Notes: generated from the letters alone by a model not told the origin. A stretch of DNA of 64,000 nt from Cinnamomum chago (GCA_038049695.1 CP142453.1:16000001-16064000), one strand, 5' to 3'; positions 47,569 to 60,028 are shown, numbered from the stretch's first letter. A program made the numbers and translations.

Positions 47569-50548
47569 TGATAAATTCTTAAAAATGCATATTTTTGTGG
47601 CTATTTTTGGCGAGTTTAAGGACTTATCAAGCTAAGACAGACTTATTTAGTATCATATCATGATTTTATGCATTTTTTATCCATTATAGTGCATTCATGC
47701 ATAATTTGCTAAAAAATCACACTTTTTTCATAAATTCATGAAACCTGCTATTTTTGGAGATTTATTTTTGGGAAAGTTCATTATTTTCGAGGCATCAAGT
47801 AGGGTCCCATGCATCGTCCATTTAAATTCCTTACATAGAATTATTCTTGAATCCATTTATTTTAATTTGTATAAAAGAAATCAAGAATGGAACCCACATT
47901 GGTGAAATTTGAGAGATATCAAAGGATATCTTTCAAGGTGGACCCACATATTTTAGTATTTTTGGAAAGTTTGCAAAGTCAACAATGGAAAGCTAGATTT
48001 GTGATTTCAAGATCAAGAAAGTAAACTTCAAATTTGGTAAGATCTAATTCTTACTAAGTTTGAAAACTCAAAAATCAAGAAAGGAAAGTGTTCTAAAAGA
48101 GTTGACTAGCCAATCAAAGAAGCTTCGAAAGAAACCAAAGATGGAAGGAGAGTCAAGAAACAAGGAAAGAAATATGTCAAGATCCCTTAGGACGTCCACA
48201 TGGGTCCCACACACCCCATTGCACAACTAACATTCCATATGTGCACAATTATTTTCGGATGTTTCAGAGTCAGCAACATTAAAATGGTCATAACTCTTAA
48301 TCCAGCCGTCGGATTGGTGTAATCCATACACCGTTGGAAAGCTCTTTTTGAGTAGATATCTTTAGAACCCAAAATTGTGTCAATCGAAGCTAAAACGAGG
48401 AATATATGGCCTCTGGAAGTTGGTGCTATAATTTCTACTCGGGATTGCAATTTTGCACATGGAAAGCACCAACAATCTCTCACTCACTTTGCCATTTCAT
48501 TGAAGACTTGTTGGCCAAGGAAGGGACTTGTCATACAAAGAAGATTGCATGCTATAAACTTCGAGCAAAGAAGTAAAGAAAGAGAACAAAAATCTATAAA
48601 TTGAAGGCATAAGCATCCATCTCCTCTCATGAAAGAAAAGACCCCCTCCCTCACTAGTGTAGTTCCTCCATCATTCTACCCATCTCCTTTCTCTACCATA
48701 GCTCATCTCTCTTCAAGAAGGCTTATCCCAACTTGAAGCTTCAACTGGAGAGGTTCCTTTCATCCTAGTATGTAGTTATTTTTTTGGAATTTTATTTCTC
48801 CATCTTTTATGTAAAAACATTGCATATTAGTAAAAGTGTGAATTTTCTTTTATTCTTTTTCTTAGGTGATTAATGCTTGAATTGTGTTTTCCTTGTTGTT
48901 GTTCTTGGATTGACAACCCAAGATCCTAAGAACATGAAATAAATACTTATGAACCCGATTTGAGAATAAAAAAAAAAAAAGAGCACACTTTTCACAAATT
49001 TATTTTTATTGCAATTCCCACACATTTACATTTATTGAAAAATCCACACATTTAATTTCTTGTCAATGCCACACAATTAATTTTATTGCAATCCACACAT
49101 TTAATGTTTTTGCATCACTCACATTTAAGTTCAAACACTTGTTGTTTTCTTTTTTCTTATGCTTCTTATGCAACTATGTGAATTTTATGCATAGTTTAGG
49201 GTTGGGATTAGAGTTCATTGCATATATCTTCATAGCATATGGCTAGTGCATGTTTAAGTGGCTGGAAATTGAAGCCTTCAGATCTTTAAGACAGAAATTA
49301 AAAATCAGTTTTGATGAACCTATGTTGGACAACCAAATAACCCACTTTCTGCACAGTTTCAGGAAAACTGCAGAAACAATTTTTTTGCAAAAAGTTTGAA
49401 GTGGGTAGACTAGTCATACCATGATATTTTTCTGTGAAACTTGGAGAAATTAAAGTACAGCATGTGGTCTATCATATCCCAAAATTTCAAATCCAAACGA
49501 TTTTAGGAGGTTTGTGAACCGGTGGCTTGAACATGGCATGTTAGGCTGTTTACATGCAGAATTTCTGTACAGTTTTAGTTTTTAAGGTCATATTTACGCT
49601 TTCATATCTTCTTTGTTTTAAAACATTTTTCACTTCCGTTTTTTTTTTTAGTTGATTCATGCATCATTGTAGTTCAAAACCTAACCATTAAACTTAGTTT
49701 TAGGTTGCATTAGATTAGGAAAAATCGTGCATAAAAACAGCCCTGCATACTAGTTTTTCAGACTTAGAATTTTTCAGCATCTCATGGCATACATTGCATT
49801 ACTAACTTTCTAATTTTAGGATTAGTTTCTAATTTTGATTTTTAGATTATTTAGATAATTTCCAGAAATAAAAAATCTTTCTAATTTTTGTTAATTGAAG
49901 ATTTTAACTTAGGAAGTTTCTTAAGATTTAGAAATTCTAACATATATAAGGTAAGATTGACTTAATGCTTTCTAAATTTGTTATGATTTGAAAATCTTTA
50001 TTTATTTGGAAAGTCCTTAACTTTAGGGAGTTGATTAACTCAATTCACTAACTTAGGAAATATATCAACCCTTATTGACTAACCTAGTTTATTATTTAGG
50101 AAACTAATTTAGTAAGGTTTTCATGTTAATTTTAGAAAGTATGTTGTTTTCTTTTTGAGTGATTTGATTTGTTACTAATCTTTGATTGATTTGGTTTCTA
50201 ACTTAGGTTCATTCTTTTGTTTCTAATTTAGCTTCTTAAATTTTTCTTGATAAGTTTTATTTTTGGATTGTTTCTAATTTGATGTTCTAATTTGTGTGTT
50301 CTTTTGTAGCAACTTTGATTCATTTTAGATTAAGTTTTTAGAGTTACTAAATTTTTATGCTTGGAAATGTATTTAGTTTTAATTTAAAGTAGGAATGATG
50401 AATGTACTTTTCTAGATTTTAGGCTAAAATTAGATTTTATTTAGGGCAGGTGACAAAGTTGGAAAGCCTTATTTCTAAAGCTCCATGTGGATCGACCTGG
50501 TCTTACCAGTTTTATTACTACAATCGAAGCTCTGCACTTGGAGCTGCA
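47569..50548 (+). mobile_element. 5' LTR of a Ty3/gypsy-like element
   Basis: Starts TGATAAATTCTTAAAAATGC and ends GAGCTGCA about 10 bases before the primer-binding site, giving a 2,980-base LTR (TG...CA). A TATA box (TATAAAT, 48595-48601) would place the transcript start near 48630. The unit B copy ends at 48100 and the rest is single copy. No matching 3' LTR exists in the window. The right limit is inferred from the primer site. Confidence 0.72.
48595..48601 (+). promoter_or_regulatory. LTR TATA box
   Basis: TATAAAT in the context AAAATCTATAAATTGAAGGC, ~1.03 kb into the LTR. Confidence 0.45.
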
Positions 50549-50558
50549 ATTAAGTTTT

Positions 50559-50574
50559 TGGCGCCGTTGCCGGG
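50559..50574 (+). other. tRNA-Asp primer-binding site
   Basis: TGGCGCCGTTGCCGGG is complementary to the 3' end of plant tRNA-Asp (…CCCGGCAACGGCGCCA). This primer is used by Athila and related Ty3/gypsy lineages. Confidence 0.9.
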
Positions 50575-51167
50575 AGAGCGCCATTTAAGGTAACTTTTCT
50601 GACTTTCCTTGTTTACATTGCTTTATGGGTGTGCTATTTTTGGCATCTTTCTAGATTAGGAGGTGCATGCATGGAATGTTAAACCGCTCTAAATTTGATT
50701 AGGAACGTGCATGGATTGCTAATTAGAAAATACACATCATTGAATTTTTAGAAACCTTCTAAGAATTGACAAAGTTACTTTATTTCCCAACTTGTTGTAA
50801 GTCCTTTTGGAAGAAAGTAAACTGAAAGTGACCTAATCGCTGTCCTTAATCATCTCGGTGCCGAAGCAAAGCCTTGTCTAAAGTGTGGAGATAGCTAGAC
50901 TGTTCTAGGCAAGGGTCCTTCAAACGGGTCCATTTGTGATCCTACCCTTACCTAGGGGCTGAACTGGCCGGGTTGGTTTCATAGGGCCGGGTTTGTGAAC
51001 TTAGGGAGACTTTTCAACCTTAGGATTTTAACTCAGTTGTTTCTTGTGTAGGCTAGGTTTTTCTCATTTTTTTTTTCAAAAATTAAAAAAAAATAAAAAA
51101 TAAAAAAGCCTGAAAACAAAAAAATCCAAAAAGAAAGTACAAGCCCTCTCCAACTTGCTCACACCAT

Positions 51168-52300
51168 TTGTGCATGAGCAAGAAGTCCAGTTGGCAAAGA
51201 GACTCAACGCATCGGTTACAAAGAAGAGAGTCCCCAATCAAAGAACTTATAAGAATCTACGACTCTCCTCAATCTCCCAGTCCAACGAGATTGTCTAACA
51301 TGGCAAGTGGGTCCGGTAGCAACCCCAACAATGGTGGGCCTACCACAAATCCAAATGGGGACCGCAACGGGGTGGAGGTGAACCAGCCAGCAAGGAAATT
51401 ATGTGATCTCTTGAACCCAGCACGACACACCACACCATTGTGCATTGTATTGCCCGCCATTGCGGGTCAATATGAAATAAAACCGAGTATGATCCAACTT
51501 CTGCCCAAGTTTCACGGACTAGAATCTGAAAGTACATACCTATATTTGAGGGAATTCGATGAAGTATGGGCTACACTTCAACTGCAAAACGTGGTGCCAG
51601 ATGTGATCAAACTCAAATTATTTCATTTTTCTTTAAAGGAAAAGGCTAAGGATTGGCTCCACACACTTATGCCTAATTCAATTAATACCTGGAATGCCCG
51701 TGTCACCGAATTCCTAAAAAAGTTCTTCCCACAGCACAAAACCAACACCTTAAAAAGGGAAATTATAATGTTCAAGCAAAATCAGAAAGAACCCTACTTT
51801 AAGTGTTGGGAACACACCGTCTCATTGAGATCTTCATTGAAAACCTCACTCCTGAGACACGTCAATTTATTGAGATGATGTGCAATGGTCAATTCGACCA
51901 AAAAACACCAGAGGAAGCGTGAGAATTTTTGGAATTGGTGGCAGAAAATGCACAAAAATTGGCCTCCTCTGAAGGGGTAGATCATTCCAGGGGATTGAAT
52001 CAATCTAAGAGTGGAGGTCTATATCACGTGAACAATCAGATAGACATCCAAGCCAAACTTTTGGCACTCACGAGACAAGTCGAAGCCCTGAAACTTGAAA
52101 AGAACAAGGATACAATCATGGTTTGTGGTATTTGTGCTTCCGAAAATCACATGTCGGTAGATTGTCCAACTGGACCTGCCTTACAAGAAGCAATTCAGAA
52201 ACATGCTAACACTTTAAATTCTCTTCAAAAGCCGTTCAATGCAAATACCATGGGGAACACATACAATCCTTCGTGGTGGAACCTCCCAAATTTCAGCTAG
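51168..52300 (+). pseudogene. Decayed gag of the gypsy-like element
   Basis: An N-terminal frame (51168-51878) carries the Retrotrans_gag core: LLPKFHGLESE, LKLFHFSLKEKAKDWL, FLKKFFPQHKT. After FKCWE the family continuation is interrupted: a stretch is missing and the frame shifts. The next part resumes in another frame and meets a TGA near 51919 before continuing at 51929-52300. That part ends with a zinc knuckle CGICASENHMSVDC (CX2CX4HX4C). The region 3' of 52300 is further decayed and is then split by the hairpin MITE. No protease, reverse transcriptase or integrase is seen. It is inactive. Confidence 0.85.
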
Positions 52301-52556
52301 AGGAACGGACCAAATACTACTCCTGAGTATAATCCCCAAAGACCATCAAATTCTGGTGCATATATGAATCCACAGCATAATACATCTTATGCACCACAGG
52401 CCCAAAATAGATTACTGGAGGAATCACTCATTATATTGATATAATCTCAGCAGCAGTTTATGCAGAGCCTGCATAATAATCAACAGATTATTCAGAATAA
52501 CCCTTTCAAAATAAAACCAATTCAGTACCACCTATACAGTAAACCCTTTCACCAAT

Positions 52557-52699
52557 CAAAAAGTCTACTTGGACAAACTTTTTTGGCCAGAATTTGGCCA
52601 ACCCATATGGTTTGCATTGAATATCACTATGATATTCAATGCAAACCATATGGGTTGGCCAAATTCTGGCCAAAAAAGTTTGTCCAAGTAGCATTACTC
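52557..52699. mobile_element. 143-bp hairpin MITE, second copy
   Basis: Base-for-base identical by eye to 31415-31557, in the same orientation. Flanked by a different 9-base direct repeat, TTCACCAAT (52548-52556 and 52700-52708), so this is an independent insertion. Arms 52565-52626 and 52630-52691. Confidence 0.93.
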
Positions 52700-52740
52700 T
52701 TCACCAATACACCCAATGGGCCAATTCCATGTCACCCCAT

Positions 52741-54371
52741 GTATGTGGTCATGACTGCATCTGCACGTTTCGGTAAATGTATTTCCATCCAGTCTTTTGC
52801 TTTTTGGCATTTTTCATTTGGTTAGCTTTTCTATTTTACATTATTTATTATTATTGTGATTATTATTAGTACTTTAGCTAAAGATACAACTTGAGCACTC
52901 ACCGAAAAAGAAATGGCTTTTAGGCCAATGAATGGGACCCATTATACAATAATAAAATACATTCTCTTCCTAAAAGATTCACACGTGCAGTCAACATTTC
53001 TTAAAATAATCACTGTTCATATTATTCAGTGGGGACTAGACACCGTCCAAGACTTTTTTCCAATACCTTTGTACCGATCTTTAATCTTGAAAGCATAACA
53101 ATCAAGAGAGATAGATACATTTGCATGGCGATTTGTAGTGTATGCAGTATAAATTTGATCAAATACTCCTAACATTTAAACTTATGACCTCAAAGGTTGA
53201 TATAAATGTCTGACCCAAATTACGATCGATGTCAAATTAATATCTATGCAAAGAGAGAACAAAAATGTAATTGGGCAGAGATGACAGGAGCCGAATTTAC
53301 AGTAGAAGGTGCTTGTTATTGCATTATTGAGGTTGTGGTTTCAAGTCATGTTAAACGGTTTTTTCTATTTTTTTTCCCCTAAAAAAGTGTTTGCACGGAG
53401 ATTGAAATGACAATTAGGTGGGCTCCATATAGAAAATAAAAAAAAGAAATAAAAGTAATGAAGGTAGTGCCAAGGACTTTTCCCTAATTACATTAAAAGG
53501 TGCACCAAAAAATCTCATGTTTATGGCATGCAATGGATTTTGAGGAAGTAGAATATAAAAGATAAATGGGATATTGTAGTTTCCCATTTCCCATTTCCCA
53601 TTTCCCATTTCCCATTTCTGAGTGGAAGACTAAAGACTTTGATTGTCAATATCCTCACTTTAATTTATTTCTTTCCCACTCGAAATTCTGGTCGGTCCGT
53701 CTGCAACCCTTTGTAATATAAAATACTAGTCAATGGAAGAATAGCAAGTGAAGGCAAGCACACCCATTTTTACTAATGCTACTAACTACGGACCGGATTT
53801 GGACGGGCCTACTTGTCCCTGCAGGTCGCAGCCATGACTCATGAGGTACCGGGTTCCAGAATGTCTCAGCTTACCAACCAAACACGAGACTGTTTCAAGT
53901 CAAACTTCTTTGCCTAGCCTACTATATATACGGCTGTAGTCAAACTGCATGTGGATGTGGGGGTGTGTGCCCCACATCAAGGTTGTTGTGCTCATGCAAT
54001 GTTCACCGTTGCTTCTGAAGTATGTGGATTTGATTGTGATATGAAAACAACAGGTCATTGATTATTAGATCGAGCAATGCGTCAGATTCAAATAAGGTGA
54101 GGTCTGTAGATTCAAAAATGTCAAACTTGTACTCAACCCAAAAGTTTGAAAAAGGATTTCAGATTTTGTACCTCTAGTTAACTCATTTGTCGGGTTTTAA
54201 TTGAGTGGAGGGGTTGATAATATAGGCTATGGTCAATCGGACCCGAGTTTGTCGGGTTACAAATTGGTACCCCTGCTGTTGATCATACTGGCAGGGTCCT
54301 GTAAAGGTTTTCCACACTCCAATGGCCAACATCTTAATCTTGATCAATGGGCACCTATGATCAATTCAACC
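52741..54371. other. Intergenic sequence, no gene seen
   Basis: AT-rich sequence with short chance frames. The only ordered structure is a 7-base microsatellite (TTTCCCA, ~5 units) at 53581-53618. A tRNA-like string with a B-box-like GGTTTCAAGTC near 53340 may be an old SINE remnant. Confidence 0.5.
53581..53618. repeat. (TTTCCCA)n microsatellite
   Basis: Five consecutive 7-base units. It resembles but is not the plant telomere word TTTAGGG/CCCTAAA. Confidence 0.85.
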
Positions 54372-54383
54372 ACTATATGAAGT

Positions 54384-54573
54384 AACCCAAAGGGTAGTTC
54401 AGATGGCCTAAGACTACATATTATACTCGGAGGTTGTGGGTTCGAAATTGCACTACCATGCTGGGACTATAAGGGAGTTTACCCGGCTTTCTTCTATGCC
54501 TGAAGGGATTAGTCAAACTCCATGGGTTGGGAACCTTTCGATAGCTCAAAAAAAAAAAAAAAAAAAAAAAGAA
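54384..54573 (+). mobile_element. Complete tRNA-derived SINE
   Basis: Flanked by the 12-base direct repeat ACTATATGAAGT (54372-54383 and 54574-54585). The 5' end has a Pol III A box (TAGTTCAGATGG, 54395-54406) and a B box (GGTTCGAAATT, 54439-54449). The body ends GATAGCTC followed by a ~23-base poly(A) and GAA. Length 190 bases with tail. Confidence 0.92.
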
Positions 54574-54585
54574 ACTATATGAAGT

Positions 54586-56187
54586 GGGAGGTTAGGATGA
54601 CCTGACTGAACCGATTTTCCAACAATGTGAATTCCTCATAGAGGCTTTTCAAGATAATTTTTTCTAAAAAAAAAGCCTTTAGCTTTCTATATTTGGCATG
54701 CATCTATATGGACTTCATGAGTTAGAGGCTTAAACCTCTTGATTGATATAATAGTGAACAGTCATTTATATTATCATCATCATCATTAAATCCGTTTCCC
54801 AACTATATATGTTTAAATCGGCTGCACGAAATCTGGATCTCCATTTCGATCTATCTCGAGTCAAATTCTCAAATATATTATACTTTTATTTATTTATTTT
54901 TATTATCTTCATCCATGTCCTCTTTTGACTTGCCCCTTTCTTTCGGTAGGTCATCAATCTTTATAGTCGTAACTTTTCTTATACTTCATTGGACATGCCC
55001 AAATCATATTAAATGAGTTTCTCTAATTGTTATCTTCTATTATTAATTTTTTTTAAACCTAAAAAAAAAAAGGAAAATTCTTTGGAAGTGCTTTGGAATA
55101 ATTAAATTGAGACTACTGACATGAGCAATAAAGGTTCCACGTGACCTTGTTTTAGAATCATGGTGAAAGCTTAAGATTCACCCTCAGTTATGCCTGCATG
55201 ATGACTGGTGATGATTGATGGGGAGATATAGCCAGTGGCCATACATTTCTATATTCAATACAGCCATATGAAAAGCACGAAAACGAGGACACTTTCAATT
55301 TACACAGGCAACTTTCACTTTTTCATGTTTAATGTTTTCAAGTGGGTCAACATCTTTCATCTATCGAGATCCTTCATCAAATGGGGCCAGCGGTGGATTG
55401 GAAATGAAGTAAAGATTTGCCCTATCACTATATCAGACAATCACAGGCAACCTATAATGTGCATGCAATTCAGCGGTTCACATTAATTTGAAAAGGAAAT
55501 GCAGCCAAACGTCCAAAGAATAATAAATAAAAAAACCAACAGAGAGACAGAGACGTCCAAAAAATAAAATAAAAAAAATAGAAAAACCAACACACAGAGA
55601 GAGAGAGAGAGATTAGGGAAAGTCTCTCTCATAAAAAAGGACGCCACGGAGGCCATCCATACAAAGAATCGGGACGATCCCTTGTCAAGTCTGTTACAGG
55701 CTTTTCGGGTGAGAGATGCATGCAACTCCACATGATGATAATTCGGGCAAGTTCAGATCCCTTATTACATCTGGTAGAGCCTTTCCTAAAACTCCATTGG
55801 GGCGGATCATATGATAATAATCTCTAGATAGTTTGTAGGATCTTACCTCTTTTTTGAGCTACTACTTATCCCAAAATTAATTAGTGAGGGAAACGAGTCA
55901 CCTATTGTAATTAGAGTGAAGTTTGGTCCATTGAACAACAATAATATAGCCATTTCCTCTCACGCGTCCCACAAGATAAACGATTTAGATCATTGAATGG
56001 TGGGCTCTACCTTCTTGGAATCTCCATAGAAAGGTGAGCTTCCTACTGTTGGATAGTTGCAACAACCACGTTTTAATCTCAATAAGAACAGCCACTTATC
56101 TCACTAGTAAAGTAGCGACAGTTGTCACTCGGCTGCCAAAGGTTCAAACCCTAACCGGGTATGCTACATTTTCCCAAATGCATGGAC
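54586..56187. other. Intergenic sequence, no gene seen
   Basis: Contains a (GA)n run at 55596-55612 and, near 56100-56160, a tRNA-like string with a B box (GGTTCAAACCC) that may be a SINE remnant. No supported gene. Confidence 0.5.
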
Positions 56188-56188
56188 C

Positions 56189-56291
56189 TTTTTTCCGCTC
56201 GTGCGGGCTTTTTTCCGCTCGTGCGGGCCTTTTTCCCACTTGTGTGTGCCTTCTTCCCGTTTGTGTGGACTGTCTTCCTGTTTGTGCAGGC
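56189..56291. repeat. ~21-base minisatellite
   Basis: About five units of the type TTTTTTCCGCTCGTGCGGGC. The first two are nearly identical; later ones drift to CTTGTGTGTGCC and TTTGTGCAGG. Confidence 0.75.
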
Positions 56292-56668
56292 TCGCTCTCT
56301 CTTTGGTCCTGCCCCTCTTGACAGGGTTTAGGGTTGCAAACGGGTATTCGATTCTTCGATTACGCGGAAGTTTCGACCCACAAAAGGTCGGGTTTGTAAC
56401 CTATTTTAGGATCCAATTCATAAACGGGTCTGGGTCCGGAACCTAATTTAGGTTCCAATTGATAAACGGGTCCGGTTCTGGATCCATATAAGTTTCGACG
56501 CGCTGACTCAGGACCCGTCATATGAGTCTTTGACATTGCAATTTGTACTTTAAAACCAACTTTTTTTTTACATTCTTATGTATGATACTAGATATTGTAG
56601 ATTTGATGCAATGTTATAAGTTGAATGATAAGGGATCAAATAACGGTTCTAGATATTATAGATTTGAT

Positions 56669-57056
56669 GCAAACGGGGCGGTTCCGGATCGGAACCATAG
56701 TGGACCTGAACCCATTTTTAAATAACGGTTCTGGTTCTGAATCCGGTTTTGAATCGAAACATGTTTGGTTATATAGTTCCGAAGCCGGTTTTGATAAGAA
56801 AACTCAGATCCGGTTCCGGAACCGGGTCCACCTAGAGGACTCGAACAAAGAGAGAATAGAATTGATTTTAGAGTTAGATTCGAGTCCTCTAGGTGGACTC
56901 GGTTCCGGAACCGGATCCGGGTTTTCTTATCGAAACCGGCTTCTGAACTATATAACCAAACATGTTTCGATTCAAAACCGGATTCAGAACCAGAACTGTT
57001 ATTTAAAAATGGGTTCAGGTCCACTATGGTTCCGATCCGGAACTACTCCATTTGCA
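56669..57056. repeat. Foldback repeat with ~178-base arms
   Basis: Arms 56669-56846 and 56878-57056 are inverted copies with roughly ten mismatches; the ~30-base centre is unique. Arms begin near GGTTCCGGATCGGAACC, itself palindromic. Because of the symmetry, both strands carry a similar open frame. GGGTTGCAAA at 56331 and TTTGCAACCC at 57051 may be outer termini of a hAT-like element of ~730 bases; no target duplication was found. Confidence 0.85.
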
Positions 57057-57060
57057 ACCC

Positions 57061-58210
57061 AAGCTGGATTACGTTAAAAAATGTGTGTTAGCAAAAATAT
57101 GAAGAACGTGTTTATTTGGAAAACTGAAATTTAGGATTTCAGAATTTCTTGATTGGTAGAGAGTAGAGACTTCTGTGGGCCGTCTCTATCAGTGCCGATT
57201 GCTCAGCTGCTGAGAGCTTTTGGTTACCAATATTAATTTGGCTTTTATCTCTCTCAAAGTCCTCTTAATAGAATATGTTTAGGATACAATTAACAAATAG
57301 GTACGATGTTGGCGTAACGTTTTGATCGCTGCTTTAATTCTCTTCTTTGAGGCTTGGTTTCCTCATAAGCAATGACTAACATTTTATAAATGCAAGTAAA
57401 ACAAGTCATGAAAATAACTCTTTTCTAATGCAGACGTCAAACCAGATATGTGTTCTGGTATCCCCCTCAAAGTTGCAGGTGTTTGTGACGGATGGTTCAA
57501 CATTTAAATATCAACTTTTACCAACAGAAACAACTTTAATTTAAATATCATTGAGAAAATTACAGGAACCTAAACATTTGGTTTTATTCATCAATGAGAA
57601 ATGATGATCTCCAGATGACATCAATATGGTGCTTATATATTAAAGCTGACATCCCATTTTAATATCCGTGGGGTTCTACCTTTGCTTGATCTAATCACAC
57701 GAACTCTTCGGATTCATACAAAAATGGTCTCAAATTTGGAGAAGTGCCCTACATTGTTGGATGGATATATAACATGCATGAATAATTTGTGATTTTTATA
57801 TATGATCTTTTTTAGATAAAGGTATTTTACATAATATTAATATAACAATGATATTACTCTAATTAAAGTGAAATTTCAGATAATTTTCATTCAATGGTAT
57901 CGATAAGTACCGGCAGTAATATGGGAGCCCCTTGTATTAGATAAATTATGTTTTTAAGTTATAGATGACGTTCTCGTGATAGGATCATTGACTTTGTCTA
58001 TGGCTTCATAGACTAATACCATAAAATGGTAAGTGGGTTGTTGCCGTGTTGGTCCTCTAGCTTGTCACCCCATACTAATTAATTTTCTATTTTTATTTAA
58101 GATTTAAAATTATAAAATATTAGAATAACAATATAATATGCGACAATAATCTTAGATAAAATCATGACATAATAACTTAGATTTCTAAACCTTAGAATGA
58201 TGATGATAGT
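57061..58210. other. Intergenic sequence, no gene seen
   Basis: AT-rich; no repeats or coding signal recognised. Confidence 0.5.
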
Positions 58211-59394
58211 GATCCACCATCTATTTAGTACTAATTAACTGATGAGGTTATTTTCATATGCTATATTCTTGATAGACCTACAACAACAACTGTTAACTAA
58301 TTGAGTGGCAATAGAAGTTCTAATGATAATATCAAGATTATAAAAATCATGATAATGACAATATATAGCATGATAAAATAGTTTAAAAGATTGATGTCAT
58401 GTGATGTTATCTAGATAATTCAAAATATTGGCATTATTTACAACACCGCAACGTCTAGAGTAGCCAATGACAAGGCTTTCTGTCTATTACCCCTGCCCTG
58501 CATGGCACCCATATGGGTTTTTGGTCCTTACCCTCAATCAAGGGATCCAACTTTACGGAAGGTAAAAGGACTGAAAATGTTTAGAAGATAGTTTAGGAAT
58601 CGTTGAATGGTAAACAAGTGTTATATATACTTTTACTTAACCCCGGCAATCGGCATGCAGCAAGCAAACCCAAGTTGACAAATTGACATAATTATGACTA
58701 GTAACAGATGCCCGTGCTTAATTAGCCCGGGCCCAAAAATGAGAATATATATAAAATAAAATCACAAATAGGAAATTACTTAATAGAAATGAAAAGTATT
58801 ATATAGACACGGGGGCACAATAATAGTTCCACGTAGCTATCATACCATAATAATATAACATGAAAGAATCTTTAAATTATATTGATGATTTAATAGAAAT
58901 AAGGACCCACCATCTATTTAATACTAAATGATGACGTTATTTTCATCTTTGAGTCGGATGCTATATTCTTGATAGACCTACAACAATAACTGTTAACTAA
59001 TTGAGTGGTAATAGAAGTTCAAATGATAATATCAAGATTATAAAAATCATGATAAATTAAAAGATTGTTATCTTGATAATATATAGCATGATAAAATAGT
59101 TTAAAAGATTGATGTCATGTGATATCATCTAGATAAATTCAAAATATTGACGCGAAGAGTAGCCAATGACAAGGCTTTTGGTCTGTTACTCCAGTCCAGC
59201 ATGGCACCCATATGGGTTTTTGGTCTTTACCCACAAGCAAGGGGTCCAACTTTGTGGAAGGTAAAAGTACTGTAAATGTTTAGAAGATAGTTTAGGAATG
59301 ATTGAAGAGTAACAAGTGCTATATTTTCACTTAACCTCGGCAAATTGGCATGCAGTAAGCAAACTCAAGTTGAGAAATTGACATAATTATGATT
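58211..59394. repeat. Local direct duplication of ~490 bases
   Basis: 58211-58698 and 58904-59394 are diverged direct copies (shared words: CCACCATCTATTTA, TCTTGATAGACCTACAACAA, AGCATGATAAAATAGTTT, CATGGCACCCATATGGGTTT). They are separated by ~200 unique bases. Indels and substitutions are clearly more frequent than between units A and B, so this is older. Confidence 0.87.
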
Positions 59395-59977
59395 TAGAAA
59401 ATCTACCAAAACTATGTCAAAAAACACAACCAGTATCAGTTTCGTGGGAGATTATCTCTTCTTTTCGTTTTTACATTCCAAAGAAGCAATTGAAAAGGTG
59501 GATTAGTTGGCTTGCGAATGTTCATAGGATACGGAAAAGGATACGGAACAGGATATCCGGACTCATTTGTGCCAAAAATTTTGGAGAATCCGAGAGATTC
59601 AGAATATCTAGGATAGATATCCAAAGATAAGCAAATATAATATCAAATCAGCAGGATTTTCAAAAGTCCAACAATCATTTAGAGACCAGATAATTCTATA
59701 ATGCAATCATCTTTTTTTAATGAAACGAGCCATGTGTTTGCAGACTGATTTAACTCATAAGTGTCTCAGTTTTCTAATAGTAATTTTTAAGTTCAAATGA
59801 AAGAAACATGGAGGAATTGTAATTGGAATGAGCTGAATGATATGAAGTCATTTCCTGTCTCCTACACATTCGCGAAGACAAGAAATTTTAATTTATTTCT
59901 TCTCTTCCACAAACATATTAAGGCGAATCCCCTTTTCTCTACTTTATACCCGAGCTTATTTTTTCTCAATGAGCTTT

Positions 59978-60028
<51 letters not shown>

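Larger units (their letters stand above)
25529..48100. repeat. Tandem segmental duplication, unit B
   Basis: Direct copy of 3909-25520, ~22.6 kb. It contains FMP32 exons 4-7, F5H copy B and the flanking repeats. Extra in this unit: 26324-26609, 31415-31557, 37070-39049, 44248-44304 and the poly-G/duplication at 45030-45238. Missing: the 1,520-bp foldback and ~30 bases near 29883. Confidence 0.93.

Noticed and set aside
53581..53618. Interstitial telomere repeat
   Set aside because: The unit TTTCCCA is not the plant telomere word in either strand.
54384..54573. tRNA gene
   Set aside because: A and B boxes are present but no cloverleaf can be formed; poly(A) and target duplication show a SINE.
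56625..57077. 150-codon frame as a gene
   Set aside because: It spans an inverted repeat and its product is mirrored on the other strand, so it comes from symmetry, not selection for protein.
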